Shown piece after piece: positions 1-12,571 of a stretch of 64,000 nt of DNA. Below the pieces are notes generated by a model, which had not been told where the DNA came from, did not search any database, and saw only the letters and a list, made by a program, of their open reading frames with translations. A program made the translations under genes and the position numbers. Source of the stretch: Mantamonas sphyraenae (taxonomy: Eukaryota > CRuMs > Mantamonadidae); the NCBI GenBank assembly GCA_026936335.1, contig JAPMXV010000068.1, positions 248,001 to 312,000 of the forward strand. Direction: 5' to 3'. Numbering within the stretch: the first letter of the stretch is position 1; the number at the start of each line of letters is the position of its first letter.

Positions 1-3000
1 AACTCGGAAAGCTCTCTGATCGAGGCAGTGTTCTGTGTGCGCAGGTGCAGTCGGCTCTGTCCATCCTTGAAGGGTTCCCGCTCGCCATCCAGCAAGCCGC
101 AGGAACCATGATGGATGGTGTCGCCCCAGTGGACTACAAAAGGTACTTGGAGGACAATGATGACCTCCAGGTTGCTTTGGATGACATGCCGGACTACCTT
201 CGATCGCAGTACTCACGCAGCGTGTTGGGCGCATTGCTGGCAAACGCCGGGCGTTTGGCAGAAGCCTCGCAGACGTTGTGGCGCAAAGTCAGCCTCGTGC
301 ACGCGACGGGGATCAGCTACGAGCTCATGAGCTGGCTCGGCGGTGCAGAGGGCAACGTAGACGGGTTTCAGTTGCGAAAAGCCGTTTTGCCGCTGCTGAA
401 GTTGTCGCTGATTGCTGAGGCCGAGGGTGGATACGATGTTCACCGGCTGTCGCAGATGCTGTGTAGAGCCCGAATGGACGTGGAGACTCTGCAGACGGTG
501 TCGGCGGAGGTGATGGCCTGTTTGCATGCTGTCACGCCAGTGCATCCGAAACTTGACATGACGAAATGGCATGAGGTGGTGCCGCACGTAAGCAGCTTCT
601 TGTTGCATATGGAACAGCAGGGTGTCCAATGGGACTGGGAGTCTGGAGAAACCGACCTGGAACTGCTTTGGAGATTCGCGAGGTACTTGTGCCTGATGAA
701 CAACATCGATGCGCTGGAGAACAGGTCGTGCAGCCTTGGACGCGTCGGTTGAAGGACGTAAAGCCGCAACTGGTGGAAGAACTACACGTGCAATGTCTAA
801 CCTGCTTGATTTCACTGGGACGAGGCGCAGAAGCTCTGGGAAGGGTTGCAGATTTGGATTGGACAAACGAAGGTAGTCGCCTGAGAACCAAAGGACGAGC
901 ATTGACTGCACTGGGGCGGCTGGAGGAGGCAGAGAGTGCGTACAGGGAGGCTGTGGAGATGCAACGGACTGTGTACGGAGAGGGAGCAAACGGAGAGGTG
1001 GCAAAGACACTGGGGGCACTGGGTGGGGTGCTGAAGTCACTGGGGCGGCTGGAGGAGGCAGAGAGTGTGTACAGGGAGGCCGTGGAGATGCAACGGAGTG
1101 CGTACGGAGAGGGAGCAAACGGAGAGGTGGCAAAGGGGCTGGGGGCACTGGGTGGGGTGCTGAAGTCACTGGGGCGGCTGGAGGAGGCAGAGAGTGCGTA
1201 CAGGGAGGCTGTGGAGATGGAACGGAGTGTTTACGGAGAGGGAGCAAACGGAAACGTGGCAAAGGGGCTGGGGGCACTGGGTGGGGTGCTGAAGTCACTG
1301 GGGCGGCTGGAGGAGGCAGAGAGTGTGTACAGGGAGGCCGTGGAGATGCAACGGAGTGTTTACGGAGAGGGAGCAAACGGAAACGTGGCAAAGGGGCTGG
1401 GGGCACTGGGTGGGGTGCTGAAGTCACTGGGGCGGCTGGAGGAGGCAGAGAGTGTGTACAGGGAGGCCGTGGAGATGCAACGGAGTGTGTACGGAGAGGG
1501 AGCAAACGGAGAGGTGGCAAAGACACTGGGGGCACTGGGTGGGGTGCTGAAGTCACTGGGGCGGCTGGAGGAGGCAGAGAGTGTGTACAGGGAGGCCGTG
1601 GAGATGCAACGGAGTGTGTACGGAGAGGGAGCAAACGGAGAGGTGGCAAAGACACTGGGGGCACTGGGTGGGGTGCTGAAGTCACTGGGGCGGCTGGAGG
1701 AGGCAGAGAGTGTGTACAGGGAGGCTGTGGAGATGCAACGGAGTGTGTACGGAGAGGGAGCAAACGGAGAGGTGGCAAAGGGACTGGGGGCACTGGGTGG
1801 GGTGCTGAAGTCACTGGGGCGGCTGGAGGAGGCAGAGAGTGTGTACAGGGAGGCCGTGGAGATGCAACGGAGTGTTTACGGAGAGGGAGCAAACGGAAAC
1901 GTGGCAAAGGGGCTGGGGCACTGGGTGGGGTGCTGAAGTCACTGGGGCGGCTGGAGGAGGCAGAGAGTGTGTACAGGGAGGCCGTGGAGATGCAACGGAG
2001 TGTGTACGGAGAGGGAGCAAACGGAGAGGTGGCAAAGACACTGGGGGCACTGGGTGGGGTGCTGAAGTCACTGGGGCGGCTGGAGGAGGCAGAGAGTGTG
2101 TACAGGGAGGCCGTGGAGATGCAACGGAGTGTGTACGGAGAGGGAGCAAACGGAGAGGTGGCAAAGGGGCTGGGGGCACTGGGTGGGGTGCTGAAGTCAC
2201 TGGGGCGGCTGGAGGAGGCAGAGAGTGTGTACAGGGAGGCCGTGGAGATGCAACGGAGTGTGTACGGAGAGGGAGCAAACGGAGAGGTGGCAAAGACACT
2301 GGGGGCACTGGGTGGGGTGCTGAAGTCACTGGGGCGGCTGGAGGAGGCAGAGAGTGTGTACAGGGAGGCTGTGGAGATGCAACGGCGTGTGTACGAGAGA
2401 GGAGCAAACGGAAACGTGGCAAAGGGGCTGGGGGCACTGGGTGGGGTGCTGAAGTCACTGGGGCGGCTGGAGGAGGCAGAGAGTGTGTACAGGGAGGCTG
2501 TGGAGATGCAACGGAGTGTGTACGGAGAGGGAGCAAACGGAAACGTGGCAAAGGGGCTGGGGGCACTGGGTGGGGTGCTGAAGTCACTGGGGCGGCTGGA
2601 GGAGGCAGAGAGTGTGTACAGGGAGGCTGTGGAGATGCAGACATCCCTTTACGGAAACCTGGCGTTCCATAGCGACCGTTTGTTGACCATGTTCAACTTT
2701 CTGAACGTGCTGAGGAGGCTCAAGCGACCGCAAGCCGTGCTGGAGGGGCTGCCCGTCTGCGTCCAAGGGGCAGCCCAGCGGGCAATGCCTCCCTGGTACG
2801 CCGACAGCCTTTGGGAATTGGTCAAGTGGACCATCAAGGAATGCCCTTTCGACGAGAGTGCCTCTGACATGGTCGAGCATCTCTTACGAACCTGCAAAGA
2901 ACACTGGCCTTCTCGGTACGCCCCTGCGCTGAAACTTGCTGCCAGGTTCTTCCAGACCGACAACCTCACTCTGGCAACCCAACTCCAGGAAGAATATCTG

Positions 3001-3288
3001 ACCATTTTGGAATCCCAAGGAACCAGCCACCTGCGCAAGAAATCACAAACGCTGCGCACACAATCACACCGCTCCCCAAAGGGCAAGGGATCCAGATCCA
3101 ACCAAACCCGCCGTTGCCGCCACTGTGGTTCCCCCACCCAATCCAAGACGTGCAAGTTCTTTCTCGACGGAAAATGCCGCAAGGGCAGCAGATGCACCTT
3201 CCACCACTGCCCCTCCCCATCCTCCTCCTCCTCCCGCTCACCAAGAAACCACACGGAGCGACCATGGCGAAACCACAGCTCCAAGTAA
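1..3288 (+). CDS. NB-ARC/TPR repeat protein with C-terminal CCCH zinc finger (5' partial, two frame breaks)
   Basis: The frame is open from base 3, so the start lies upstream. The first residues (motif LEGFPLAIQQAAG, 57-110) resemble the end of an NB-ARC (STAND NTPase) module, followed by a helical winged-helix-like stretch. From 911 to about 2715 come 14 kinesin-light-chain-type TPR units of 43 residues (LGRLEEAESVYREAVEMQ core), then a helical tail and a basic region ending in a CCCH finger (C-x7-C-x5-C-x3-H, about 3151-3210) before the TAA at 3286. STAND-TPR proteins act as sensors or scaffolds; the CCCH finger suggests RNA contact. Two breaks interrupt the frame: at about 724-725 (GG) and at 1915-1918, where one TPR copy has GGGG and every other copy has GGGGG. 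Each is repaired by one G, so I treat this as one gene with probable sequence errors, though a decaying copy is possible. Confidence 0.72.
911..2715 (+). repeat. 14 tandem 129-bp repeats encoding TPR units
   Basis: The unit starts at CTGGGGCGGCTGGAGGAGG and recurs every 129 bp (911, 1040, 1169 and so on to 2587). Copies differ by only a few bases, and the differences recur in combinations (GEVAKT, GEVAKG, GNVAKG variants), as expected from recent unequal crossing-over or gene conversion. One copy lacks a G at 1915-1918. Confidence 0.95.
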
Positions 3289-3300
3289 CCCTCTCCATTG

Positions 3301-4244
3301 TCACACCATCACATGCCCCCGCTTCTGCACATACAACGCCTGAATGTACATAAACTCATCCAACGTAATATGCTCGTCCTCATCCATATCGATCGCCAGA
3401 ATCGCCTTGTGACACCGGTCAAACTGATTCAACCACCTCTCCAGCCTCGCCTCTCCAATCTCCTTCACATCCCGCCCGCGAATCCTCCTCTCCAGCCGCT
3501 TCTGATAGTGCTCAATCACCTCGTCCCTCTCCAACGACCCGCTCCCATCGCTATCGATCTCCTCAAACACCTCCTTGATATCCTCCAGCGTGTCCCCGTC
3601 CAGCGCGGCAATTGCCTCCTTCACCGCCTCCTCCATCACCTCCACCTCCAGCTTCAGCACGTTTGGCTCCCCGTCCTCGTCCTCCATCGGAATGTCGTAC
3701 AAAATCATCGAGTTTTCGTCCACGTCGTCCGCCTCCTCCGGCACAAACGTTTGCCCGTTCACGGAAAAGCCCTGGATGCGAAACATCGGCGCCGCGTGGC
3801 CCATGATCTGCTTTTGCATCTGCGCGCCGCCCATGTCAGCGCCTACCCACTGCCCCTCTCCCCCTCTGCCGCCCGTTTCCCGACCCCCCGCCCCCCCGCC
3901 CCGTCCCCGCCCTCTGTCCCGTGCCCCGCCGCCCGCCAAATCCCTCCCAAATTTTCCCCCCCCCTTCCCCCTTTTCCCCCCACCCCCCTCCCTCCCACCC
4001 TTGCCAAACCTACCCCTGCATAATGAAACTCCACAAACTCCCTCCCATCCTCCAACTCATACTCATCATACTGAATCTGATACTCATTCCCTCGAAACAC
4101 CACCGTCGCAAACGTCGGCTCCTCCTCCCCTTCCTCGTCCTCGTCCTCGTCCTCCTCCACAGCCTCTCCCTCCATCTTTTCATACTTCTCCTCCTCCTTC
4201 TTCATCCCCCCAATCAACTGCTGCTTCAAGCTCAATTGCGACAT
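3301..4244 (-). CDS. EF-hand calcium-binding protein
   Basis: Two exons on the minus strand, 4244-4014 and 3849-3301, joined across a 164-nt intron with GTAGGT donor; 260 codons including stop, about 259 aa. The N-terminal third is acidic and lysine-rich (MSQLSLKQQL start). The C-terminal half carries two EF-hand loops, one beginning DSDGSGSLERDE (about 3525-3560) and one DMDEDEHITLDE (about 3350-3385), both with the expected acidic positions and terminal Glu. No catalytic domain is seen; it is probably a calcium sensor of unknown target. Its start lies 43 nt downstream of the stop of the giant C2 gene on the same strand. Alternatively the GAGGAGTGAGG at that stop could be a donor for a very short (39-nt) intron that would make this the C-terminal part of the C2 protein. 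Its 3' end is 12 nt from the end of the TPR gene. Confidence 0.7.
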
Positions 4245-4287
4245 TTCTTCACTTCTCAAAAATACCCTTTTCCTTGCCTCCCCCCCC

Positions 4288-7200
4288 TCACTCCTCCTCA
4301 TCCTCCTCCTCATCCTCCTCATCCTCCTCCCCATCCTCAATCCCGACATACACAAACGTCTCCCACTCCTTCGCCCACGTCCTATCCGCCACCAACTCCT
4401 GCCCTCCGCCCTCCTCCGCACACACATAGTTCCCAGACGCCGTCCTCAACGCCACTGTCTCCTCGCCCACAAACACAATCTCAAACGTCTCATTCTCCCC
4501 GGCCCCCTCCGCCTCAAACGCCACCGTCGACCCTCCGCCGTCCGCTGCGCTCAAGTACAACCCGGAGCTGCCCTGGATCGCGTGTTTGCCCTCGCCCACC
4601 TTGTGCAGCGTCAACACCGCCTGCTCGTCCGCCTCCTCTCCGTCCGCCATTGCCTCGCCCTCCTCGCCGCAGCGCACGTACGCTCCGCTGTCCGCAATCA
4701 GGTTCACCTGTCCGTGCAGACAGGCCTCCACCTCAAACACGCCCTCGTCGCCCGGCTCGTCCACCTCCTCTGCCACCACCAGGCCGTCCACCACACGCAC
4801 GTACGCCCCTGCCTCTGTCACCAGCGCCACCTTGCCCTCCGCCCAGCCGTACTCCACCGTCAGCACCGTGCAGTCCTCCTCCTCCAGCGCGCTGCACGAC
4901 ATTCCGCCCACGCCCTCCTCCTCGCACATGGCCAGCATGCCGTTGGGTCCGCGCAGGCCCACGCCTTCGTCCACGTACACCAGCGTAAACACCTGCCCGG
5001 GGCCCTGTGCCTCCGCCCCTGCGCTCACCTCGCCGCTGTCCTCCACGCTCACGTACGTGCCGTCGCCACACTGCAGCGCCAGCGGCGACGGCAGCGTAAA
5101 CACGCCGTCCACCACCTCGGTCCAGTCGCCGTCGTAGTCCGCCGGGAACACGTAGCACTCGTTGCGCACAAACTCGTACCCCTTTGCCTCTGCCGACGCC
5201 TGCGCCAGCTCGTGCGCCGTCATAAACACGTCTCCGCTCTCCACGTGCCGGTACATCTTCAGCGGCACGCCGCCCACACGCGAGGCAAACACGTAGCCCT
5301 CCACGCGCAGCAGATGCCCACCGCCCTCTTCCACCTCGGCCAGCGTCGCCTTGCTTGCCACAGGGTGCATCTGGTTGCTCTCCGGGTAAAACGCCATCTG
5401 CAGCGGCACCGTGCCGTCCACCGCATGCTGGAAAATCTTGCAGTCTGCGTACATCGTCGTAAAGCCATTCTTGCTCAGGTTGCGAATCGTCGTGCTGTTG
5501 TACGCCGTCACGTGCTGGCCCTGCGATGCGTTCCACAGCAGCAGCATGTCCACCAGCGCGTTGTTTCCACGCACATCGCCGTAGTACGCCACCTGCGCCT
5601 CCTTGCTGCACGCCAGCCGGTGCACCTCGTTGCCGTCCGCGTCCATCAGCACCGCCTCGTCGCCGTCGTCGTTCCAAATGTACCGCTTCGTCCAGAACAA
5701 ATCGTGCGGCGGGTCCTCCTGCTCCACGTTCTTCTTGCCCGACCACACACACACGTCCTCGCCCGGGCCCAGCTCCGTCCCCTCGGCAAACGTGTACGTC
5801 TGGTAGTTCCCGTCCTCCGACTTGACCTTCCACCCGCTCAGGTCCACCGTGCCCATGCCAATGTTCGCCACCGTCACACAGTCCCCAATCAGGTCCAGTT
5901 CCGACACAACCACATGCGGCCCTGCCCCGCCGTCCTCCTCGTCCCCAAAGAACCACGCCACCTCCTGCTCCTCGCTGCACGGCAGCCTCTGCACCTCCTC
6001 CCCCTCTGCGTTGCGCAGGATCGCCTCGTCCCCGTCGTCGTTCCAAATGTACCGCTTCGTCCACAGCAGATCCGTAGGCGGGTTGTGCGCCCCTTCGTTC
6101 TTCAAACCCGACCACACGTTCAGCTGCTCCCCCGGCCCCACCGTCACGTCCTCCGCAAACGTGTACACCTGATACATCCCGTTCGGACTCGACAGCTTCC
6201 ACCCGCCCAGCGACACCTCCTCCTCGCTCACGTTCTCCAGCGTCACACAGTCCGCCACCAGGTCCAGCATACGCATCACCACAGGCGTGTCTGCCACCAG
6301 CAGCGCCGGTCCCGTCGACGCAGGCTTCGCCGCAGCCGCAGCCGCAGCCGCCGCAGCAGCCGCCGCCGCCTCCGCTGCTGCCTCTGCCGCTGCCTCTGCC
6401 GCCTCTGCCGCCTCCTTCTCCGCCGCCTGCCTCGCCTCCTCCGCCTGCCTCGCCTCCTCCGCCTGCCTCTCCGCCTCCGCCTGCCTCTCCGCCTCCTCCG
6501 CAACCCTCGCCGCCTCTGCCAACCTCGCCTCTTCCGCCTCCCTCTCCGCCTCCTCGCGGATCCTCTTTGCGTCCCGCTCCGCCTGCGCTCGGATCCTCGC
6601 CGCCTCACGCTCGGCCTCCAGCTTGGCCTTGGCCGCTTCGATCTCAGCCTGCATCTTGGCCTCCTGGGCTGCCAGTCGCTCCGCCTGCGCCTCACGCTCC
6701 TCCTCCAGGGCCGCCTCCAGGGCTGCACGCTCCTCCTCCATGCGCTGCCGCTTGGCCTCGGTGGCCGCCTGCATAAAGGCCACGCCGTCGATGCCCGCCT
6801 GGCGTGTGAGACACGCCTGGATGTGGATTTCGCCGTGTTCGCCCTCCTCCTCCTCCTCGCCTCCCTTGGTCAGCGGCACCCACGCGTCCATCGGATCGTC
6901 CAGCGTCAGCGTGCTCAGCTCCACACTGCACATGCCCATGAAATCGTCGCGCGTAAACCTGTCCTTGTCCATGATGCGCACGTCCATGGTGGCATCCGTG
7001 TCGTGCACCTCGTAGATAAACGCCGCGTCGGCAAACACCGGGTTCGAATCCTCGCCCCCCGTTGCCACGCCGCTCTTTTGCTCGACCTCGCGTCCGCGCA
7101 GGTTCACCGCCACGTATGCGTCCGCCTGGCCCCACACGTCCTCGTCGCCCAGGCCACGTGCCTCCGACACGGCCACGTGCAGGTACGTCCTCTCCGGCGC

Positions 7201-10200
7201 GTGCCACGAGTCGCTCAGCATCACCAGCATGCGCACACGGCAGCCCTCCTTGTCCAGGTCGAACCACTCCAGCACGGGCGCGTCCTTTTCCAGCGACGCC
7301 AGCGACAGCTTGCCGCTTGCAATCGTGTCGTCCCGCGTAATCGTGTCGTGGTCCATCAGCGTAAACTCCAGATCCGTCTGTTCGTTCGTCACCTCCAGCT
7401 TGAACGACTCGTTCCAATCCGGCACATCCGTCGACGGCAGCGTGCGCGTGCGCACCTCCATCCGCTGCCCGGCAAACCGCAGCTTCAGGTACGGATCCAT
7501 CTTGCCGCCGTTGATCAGACCCCGCGCCACATCCGCTCCGTACACAAACAGATGCAGGAACGCAGGCTCCTGCAGCTCCGCAATCGACGGCCGGTCCTTG
7601 TCCGTCGAGTACACCACCTGCACCTCCAGGTCGCCGCTCACCTGGTCCACGTCGTCGTGCTCGCCGTCCAGACCCCGGCCCAGCGCGTAAAACTTGTGCA
7701 CCGGCGTGTCCTCCTCCAGCCCGGCCACGGGGATGTCCACCTGGCCCAAAAAGTCGTTGCCCGACAGACGATCCCAATCCCACACGCTCAGCGACAGCAC
7801 CGCCGTCGTGTCCGGCGCAGGCAGGATAAAGTGTGCGTTCTTCCACGACGGCTCCAGCGTGCCCTTTTGGATTTCCGTCTCAAACTCCTGGTCCAGGCCC
7901 GAAAACTTGATCTTCACAAACGGATCCGCCGTGCCCAGCCCCAGTCCGTCCACAGGCACCAGGTCGCGCGCACCAAACACCTGCACGTGCATGTAATGCT
8001 CCTGCGGCCGCTTGCGCGACTTGCTCAGCGTCACCTGCGCGTGCAGCTCGCCCGACGTGATGTCTCGCGACGCCGCCCCGCTGTGGCTGCTCTCTCCGCC
8101 CTGGTTCGTCAGCGGGAACCAATCGTTCAGCGGCGCCTCCTGGTTCAGACGCGTCAGAGGCACGCGCACCTGGCCCATGAAATCCGCCCCGCTCACAGCG
8201 TCCCGGTCGTACACCAGCAGGTCCAGTTCCAGCTCCAGCGACGTGACGTTGAATCGAAAGTGCTGGTCGCTCCACTGCGGCGTCAGGTCGCCCTTGATCA
8301 CAGGCGTCTCAAACTCCTTCTCCTCGCCCACCAGCTTCACCACCACAAACGGATCCGACGTCCCGTCCGTGTCCATCGCCATCAGGTCGCGCGCCGCAAA
8401 CACACTCACGTGCAAAAACAGGTCGTCTTCGCACGCCGCAATGTACGGCGTCTCCAGGCTCGTCGACATGCACAGCTGCAGGCGAATGTCCCCGCTCGCC
8501 TTTTCCGCCCCCTCCTCCGCATTCGTCGTCAGCTTGTGCCACTTGTGCACGGGCTCCTCCCGCGGCAGGTTCCACAGCGGGATGTTCACCTCGCCCAGCA
8601 GGTCGTCCTTGGACAGCGTGTCCCTGTCCCACAGGCGCACCCACGCGTACGGCTGCCTCTCGGTCGTCTCAAAGTACTCGCTGATTTCGTCGCCCCAGTC
8701 CGGGTTCAGCGTGCGCTTGATCACCGGTGTCTTGAGCTGCTTGCGTCGTCCCACCACCTCCACCGTCACGTACGGATCCGACTTGCCGCCCAGGTCCAGC
8801 GGCACAATGTCGCGTGCCTCAAACACGTGTGCGTGCAGGTAAAAGTTGTCCGGCGCACGCGGCTCCGTCGTCTTCCACAGCTGCACGTGCAGGTGGCCGC
8901 CGTTGTCCAGCTCGTACCCGCGGTTTGTGTACTCGTCCATGGGCAGGTCCGCCACCGCCACCGCCACAGAGCCCACCGTCGCATCCTCCGTCAGCATGTC
9001 GTAGTCCCGCACCACAATGTTCAGCGTGTCGTTCGGATCCATCACCAGGAAGCGGAACTGCTCGTTGAACGAAAAGTCCACCTCCCGGCACGACGAAAAC
9101 TGCTCCGTGCGATACGTCGTCATGCCGCCCTCAAAGCTCACCAGCACATACGGGTCCGGATCTGTCACCATCGCCGCCGTCGCAGGCAGCTCTCGTGCCT
9201 CGTACACGTTCACGTGCAGGTACACCGGCGCCGGCGGCACACGGTGTTCGCTAAACGTCAGCTGCACGTGCAGCTTGCCCGCCGCGTTGCCCTCCGGATC
9301 CTTCAGTTCCAGCCAGCGGTTCTGCGGCGTCTCTGCAGCCGCACGCAGCTCCTGCAGACCCACCGACACGGTGCCCAGCACGTCGTCCGCACTCAAAAAG
9401 TCGTAGTCCATCACCGTAAACTCCACCTGCTCATCCCCAGACTCCACCGTCTCCGGGTACACCGCCAGCGAAAAGTGCTCCTCGTCCCACTCCGGGTTCA
9501 CGTTGCACTTGATCACCTCTGTGCGCCACTCCTCCGGGTTGCTCGTCATCTTGGCCACCACGTACGGGTCCGACGACCCGCCCACCGTGCGTCCAAACAT
9601 CTCAAAGCCCAGATCCGCCGCCGGCAGCTCCCGCGCTCCGTACACACTCACGTGCACAAACGAGCTCCCCGGCGGCTCCGGGTACCGCGACAGCACCGTT
9701 TCCAGATGGATCTTTCCTGCCACCTTGCCCAGGCCCAGCATGTCGCGGAACGACAGATCGATCCCGGCCGCCTCCTTGATCGCCTCACCCACCTCGCTCG
9801 CAGACGCCATGGCCCCTTCCGCATCCTTGGATGCCGACGCCACCTTGTCTCGCGCCTGGTTCTTCATCTTGCCCAGCGTCGACGTGGCCTCCAGCGTCGT
9901 GTCCCGCTCCAGCGCGTGCAGCTCGTACCACTCGTTCTTCGGCGTCTCAAACTCCAGCGACGCCACGTCCAGCCGCAGCGCACCCAGCGAGTCGTTTGAT
10001 CCCACGCGGTCGTAATCCATCACCGTCACCTCCAGCACCGCGTCCTCCAGCCGTTCGCGCACCCGCAGCGACAGATGCTGAGCCTCCCACTTGGGATTCA
10101 GGTCCTTCTCCACGTGTTCCGTCTCGTCAAACAGACGCGAGCCCATGAAGCGCAGGTTCACGTACGGGTCCGACGTCCCACCCACGTCCGCCGCACGCAG

Positions 10201-12571
10201 GCCCTCCGCCTCGATGCAGTGCACGTGCAGGTAGTACCGCTCGGGCTTGCGCTTCGTGTCCGACAGCGTCAGTGCCACGTGCACCTCTCCGCTCGCCTCC
10301 AAATCCTCGGGCATGTCCTCCGACCCCTGCAGCGGCAGCCACGCGTTCAGAGGCTGCTCCTTGGTCAGATCGGCCAGCGGCACGCGAGCCTCGCCCAGCA
10401 GCTTTTCGGCGTTCAGGTTGTTGTGGTCGTACACACGCAGCCACACCGTCGCCTCGGGGTCCATCACGTCCAGGATGTGGTATTCCTCCTCCCACTCCGG
10501 CGCCAGCGTGCTCTTGGCCACCGCCGTGTCTGCGTGTCGCACCTCGCCCGTCATCTGCACACGCACATACGGGTCCGATGTGCCAAACGTGTCCACCGCC
10601 GCCAGGCCACGCGCCGCAAAGATTTCCGCGTGCAGAAACGGTCCCTCCGAAGGCGGTGCCACACGCGGCGGCTGCGTGGCAAACGTGTGCAGCAGTTGCA
10701 GACGCACGTCGCCGGTCACTTCCAGATCGCCCGTCTCCTCGCACGGCTGCAACTTGTACCACTTGTTCAGGGGCACGCCAAATTCCAGGTCGTCCATGGG
10801 CACCACCACCTGACCCAGCAGCGTGTTGCGTGTGATCTTGTTCTTGTCCCACACCTGCACCAGCACCTCGTCGCTCGGGTTCACCACGTCGAACCGGTGG
10901 TACTCCTTCTCCCACTCCGGGTTGCACTCGTTGTCAATCACCGCCGTCTCGAACCGCTCCTGGCCCTCCACAAACTTGACCACCACAAACGGGTCCGACG
11001 CACCCGACGTCAGGTCCACGTTGGCCAGGTCGCGTGCGTTGAACACATTGCAATGCAAATACGTCGGCTTGGGCGCCTCGCGGCTGCGCGACATCATCAG
11101 CTGCATCTGGATCTGTCCCGTCACCTTTTCGTCGTTGTCATCCGTGGCTCCCGACGACGACGACGCAGCCGCACTCTCCGCCGTGCGGCCCTGCAAGTCG
11201 TACCACTCCACCACCGGCACGTTGCTCTTCACATCCGACACGGGCATCAGCACCTCTCCCAAAAAGGTGGCGCTCGTAAAGTTGTTCTCGTCCATCACCT
11301 GCACCTGCAGCTGCTGGTCCGTGCCCGTAATCGGCAACACAAACGACGCATCCAGCCACTCTGGATCCAGCGTCTTTTTGATCACCTTGGTCTTGAAATC
11401 GCTCTTGTCCCCCAGCAGCTTCACCGTCACATACGGGTCCGACGACCCTGCCACATCCGCCGCACGCAGTCCACGTGCACGGCAGATGCGCACGTGAAGC
11501 ATGCGCAGACCCTCGCCTCCGCTGCTCTGGTCCAGCGCCACCTGCACAATTTCGTTCCGCGGAATCGGTCCGTTTTCCGCCACCCGCTTGATCAGGTCCA
11601 CCCACTCGCTGCGATCGGCGTCGTCCTGCGCATCGATTTTCCACGTGCGTTCCGACGTCGTCACCATGAACCGTGCGTGTTCCTCCTCCTCCTCGTCCAC
11701 GTCCACCGTCACCGTCGGCTCCAGCTCGATGAACCCCTGCGGCACCGCGTGGTTGTCGTCCTTAAAGTAGTACAGGTGGTCCTGCAGCATCAGGTACCGG
11801 TCTCGCATCATTGGGTTGATCGCTCCCTCCTTGCGCACGAAGCCCGCCTTGGCCGTGTACGTGCGGCACTCTTCAATCGCTTCGATCCAGTCGTCCAGCA
11901 CCTCCCGCTCGCTTGCCCGGAACACATACGTCTGCTCCGCCGTGTCCAGGCTGAACCAAAAGTTCCCGTCCTCCTCATTGCGTTCGCCCCGCTGAAGTTT
12001 GGCTCCTGCCAGCTTCACCACACGCTTCGGGTCGTCTCCCTGTGTGCCATGTCAGCGAGCTGCGAAAAACCCTCGGTGGAATTTTTGTGTGTACCCCTCC
12101 TTCCCCACAAACTCCCTACGGCACCAGCCGCTCTCTCGCACATGCACACCCACGTCCCATGCATGCACACACCTACGCGCGCGATATCGCCGGCCCCTCT
12201 GTGCGCACCCGTGCATGTGTGCCGCGCACGGGGTGTTTTCCGGCGGCCGGCGCGCTTTTTGTCTGGAGAGCGAATCCCTGACACCAACGGTCGGGTGCGC
12301 TGACAAATGTCCACACCGCGCAACAAGGGGACCACAGACACGCCGTAGCGCACATCGACGCCTCTCCAGACCACCTGGGGATCCTTGTGGCCAATTTCCT
12401 TACCTTCTTGTTGGCGTACCAGAGCAGATCGCCCTTGAGGATGCACCACCGCGAGTGGTACTTCTTGCTCAGGCCATCGCCCTTTTTCTCCAGCTCGCCC
12501 TCCTTGTCCGGGTTGTAGATGAGACGCTCGATGGCCGTTGTCACCACGTGGCGTCGGAAAAGTTTTGACAT
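4288..12571 (-). CDS. Giant scaffold protein: PH domains, 11 C2 domains, coiled coil, two lamin-tail domains, fascin-like C-terminus
   Basis: Exon 1 12571-12404 and exon 2 12039-4288 join at a GTAAGG/CACACAG intron inside the first PH domain (YANKK then GDDPKRVV); about 2639 aa. Order: PH1 about 22-116; PH2 about 120-210; eleven C2 domains about 232-1813, each starting xYLHVxVFxARDL and containing (S/T/A)DPY/FV, most with C2 calcium-loop Asp residues; Ala/Glu/Arg-rich coiled coil about 1815-1955; two lamin-tail-like Ig folds about 1970-2075 and 2098-2203, both with WTKRYIWNDDGDEA; a DUF5648-like segment about 2206-2360; a beta-trefoil/fascin-like region about 2370-2620; acidic tail. PH and C2 domains imply phosphoinositide and calcium-dependent membrane binding, as in ferlins or extended synaptotagmins, but no transmembrane segment is seen. 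Likely a membrane-cytoskeleton scaffold. The architecture is unfamiliar to me as a whole. Confidence 0.85.

Noticed and set aside
622-733. A short intron to explain the first frame change in the TPR gene
   Set aside because: The available GT and CAG pairs (for example 683-724, 683-733) have lengths divisible by three and do not change frame; a single missing G explains it better.
213-1907. 564-codon open frame on the minus strand through the TPR repeats
   Set aside because: The repeat unit is 129 bp (43 codons), so one stop-free antisense unit stays open through all copies. It is Pro/Leu/His low complexity and has no family match.
911-2715. CRISPR-like regular repeats
   Set aside because: Unit is 129 bp without unique spacers, in frame and coding for TPR helices, in a eukaryotic gene.
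4582-9999. 1805-codon plus-strand open frame inside the C2 scaffold gene
   Set aside because: It is exactly antisense to repeated C2 domains with GC-ending codons; its sequence is His/Arg/Leu-rich with no recognisable domain.
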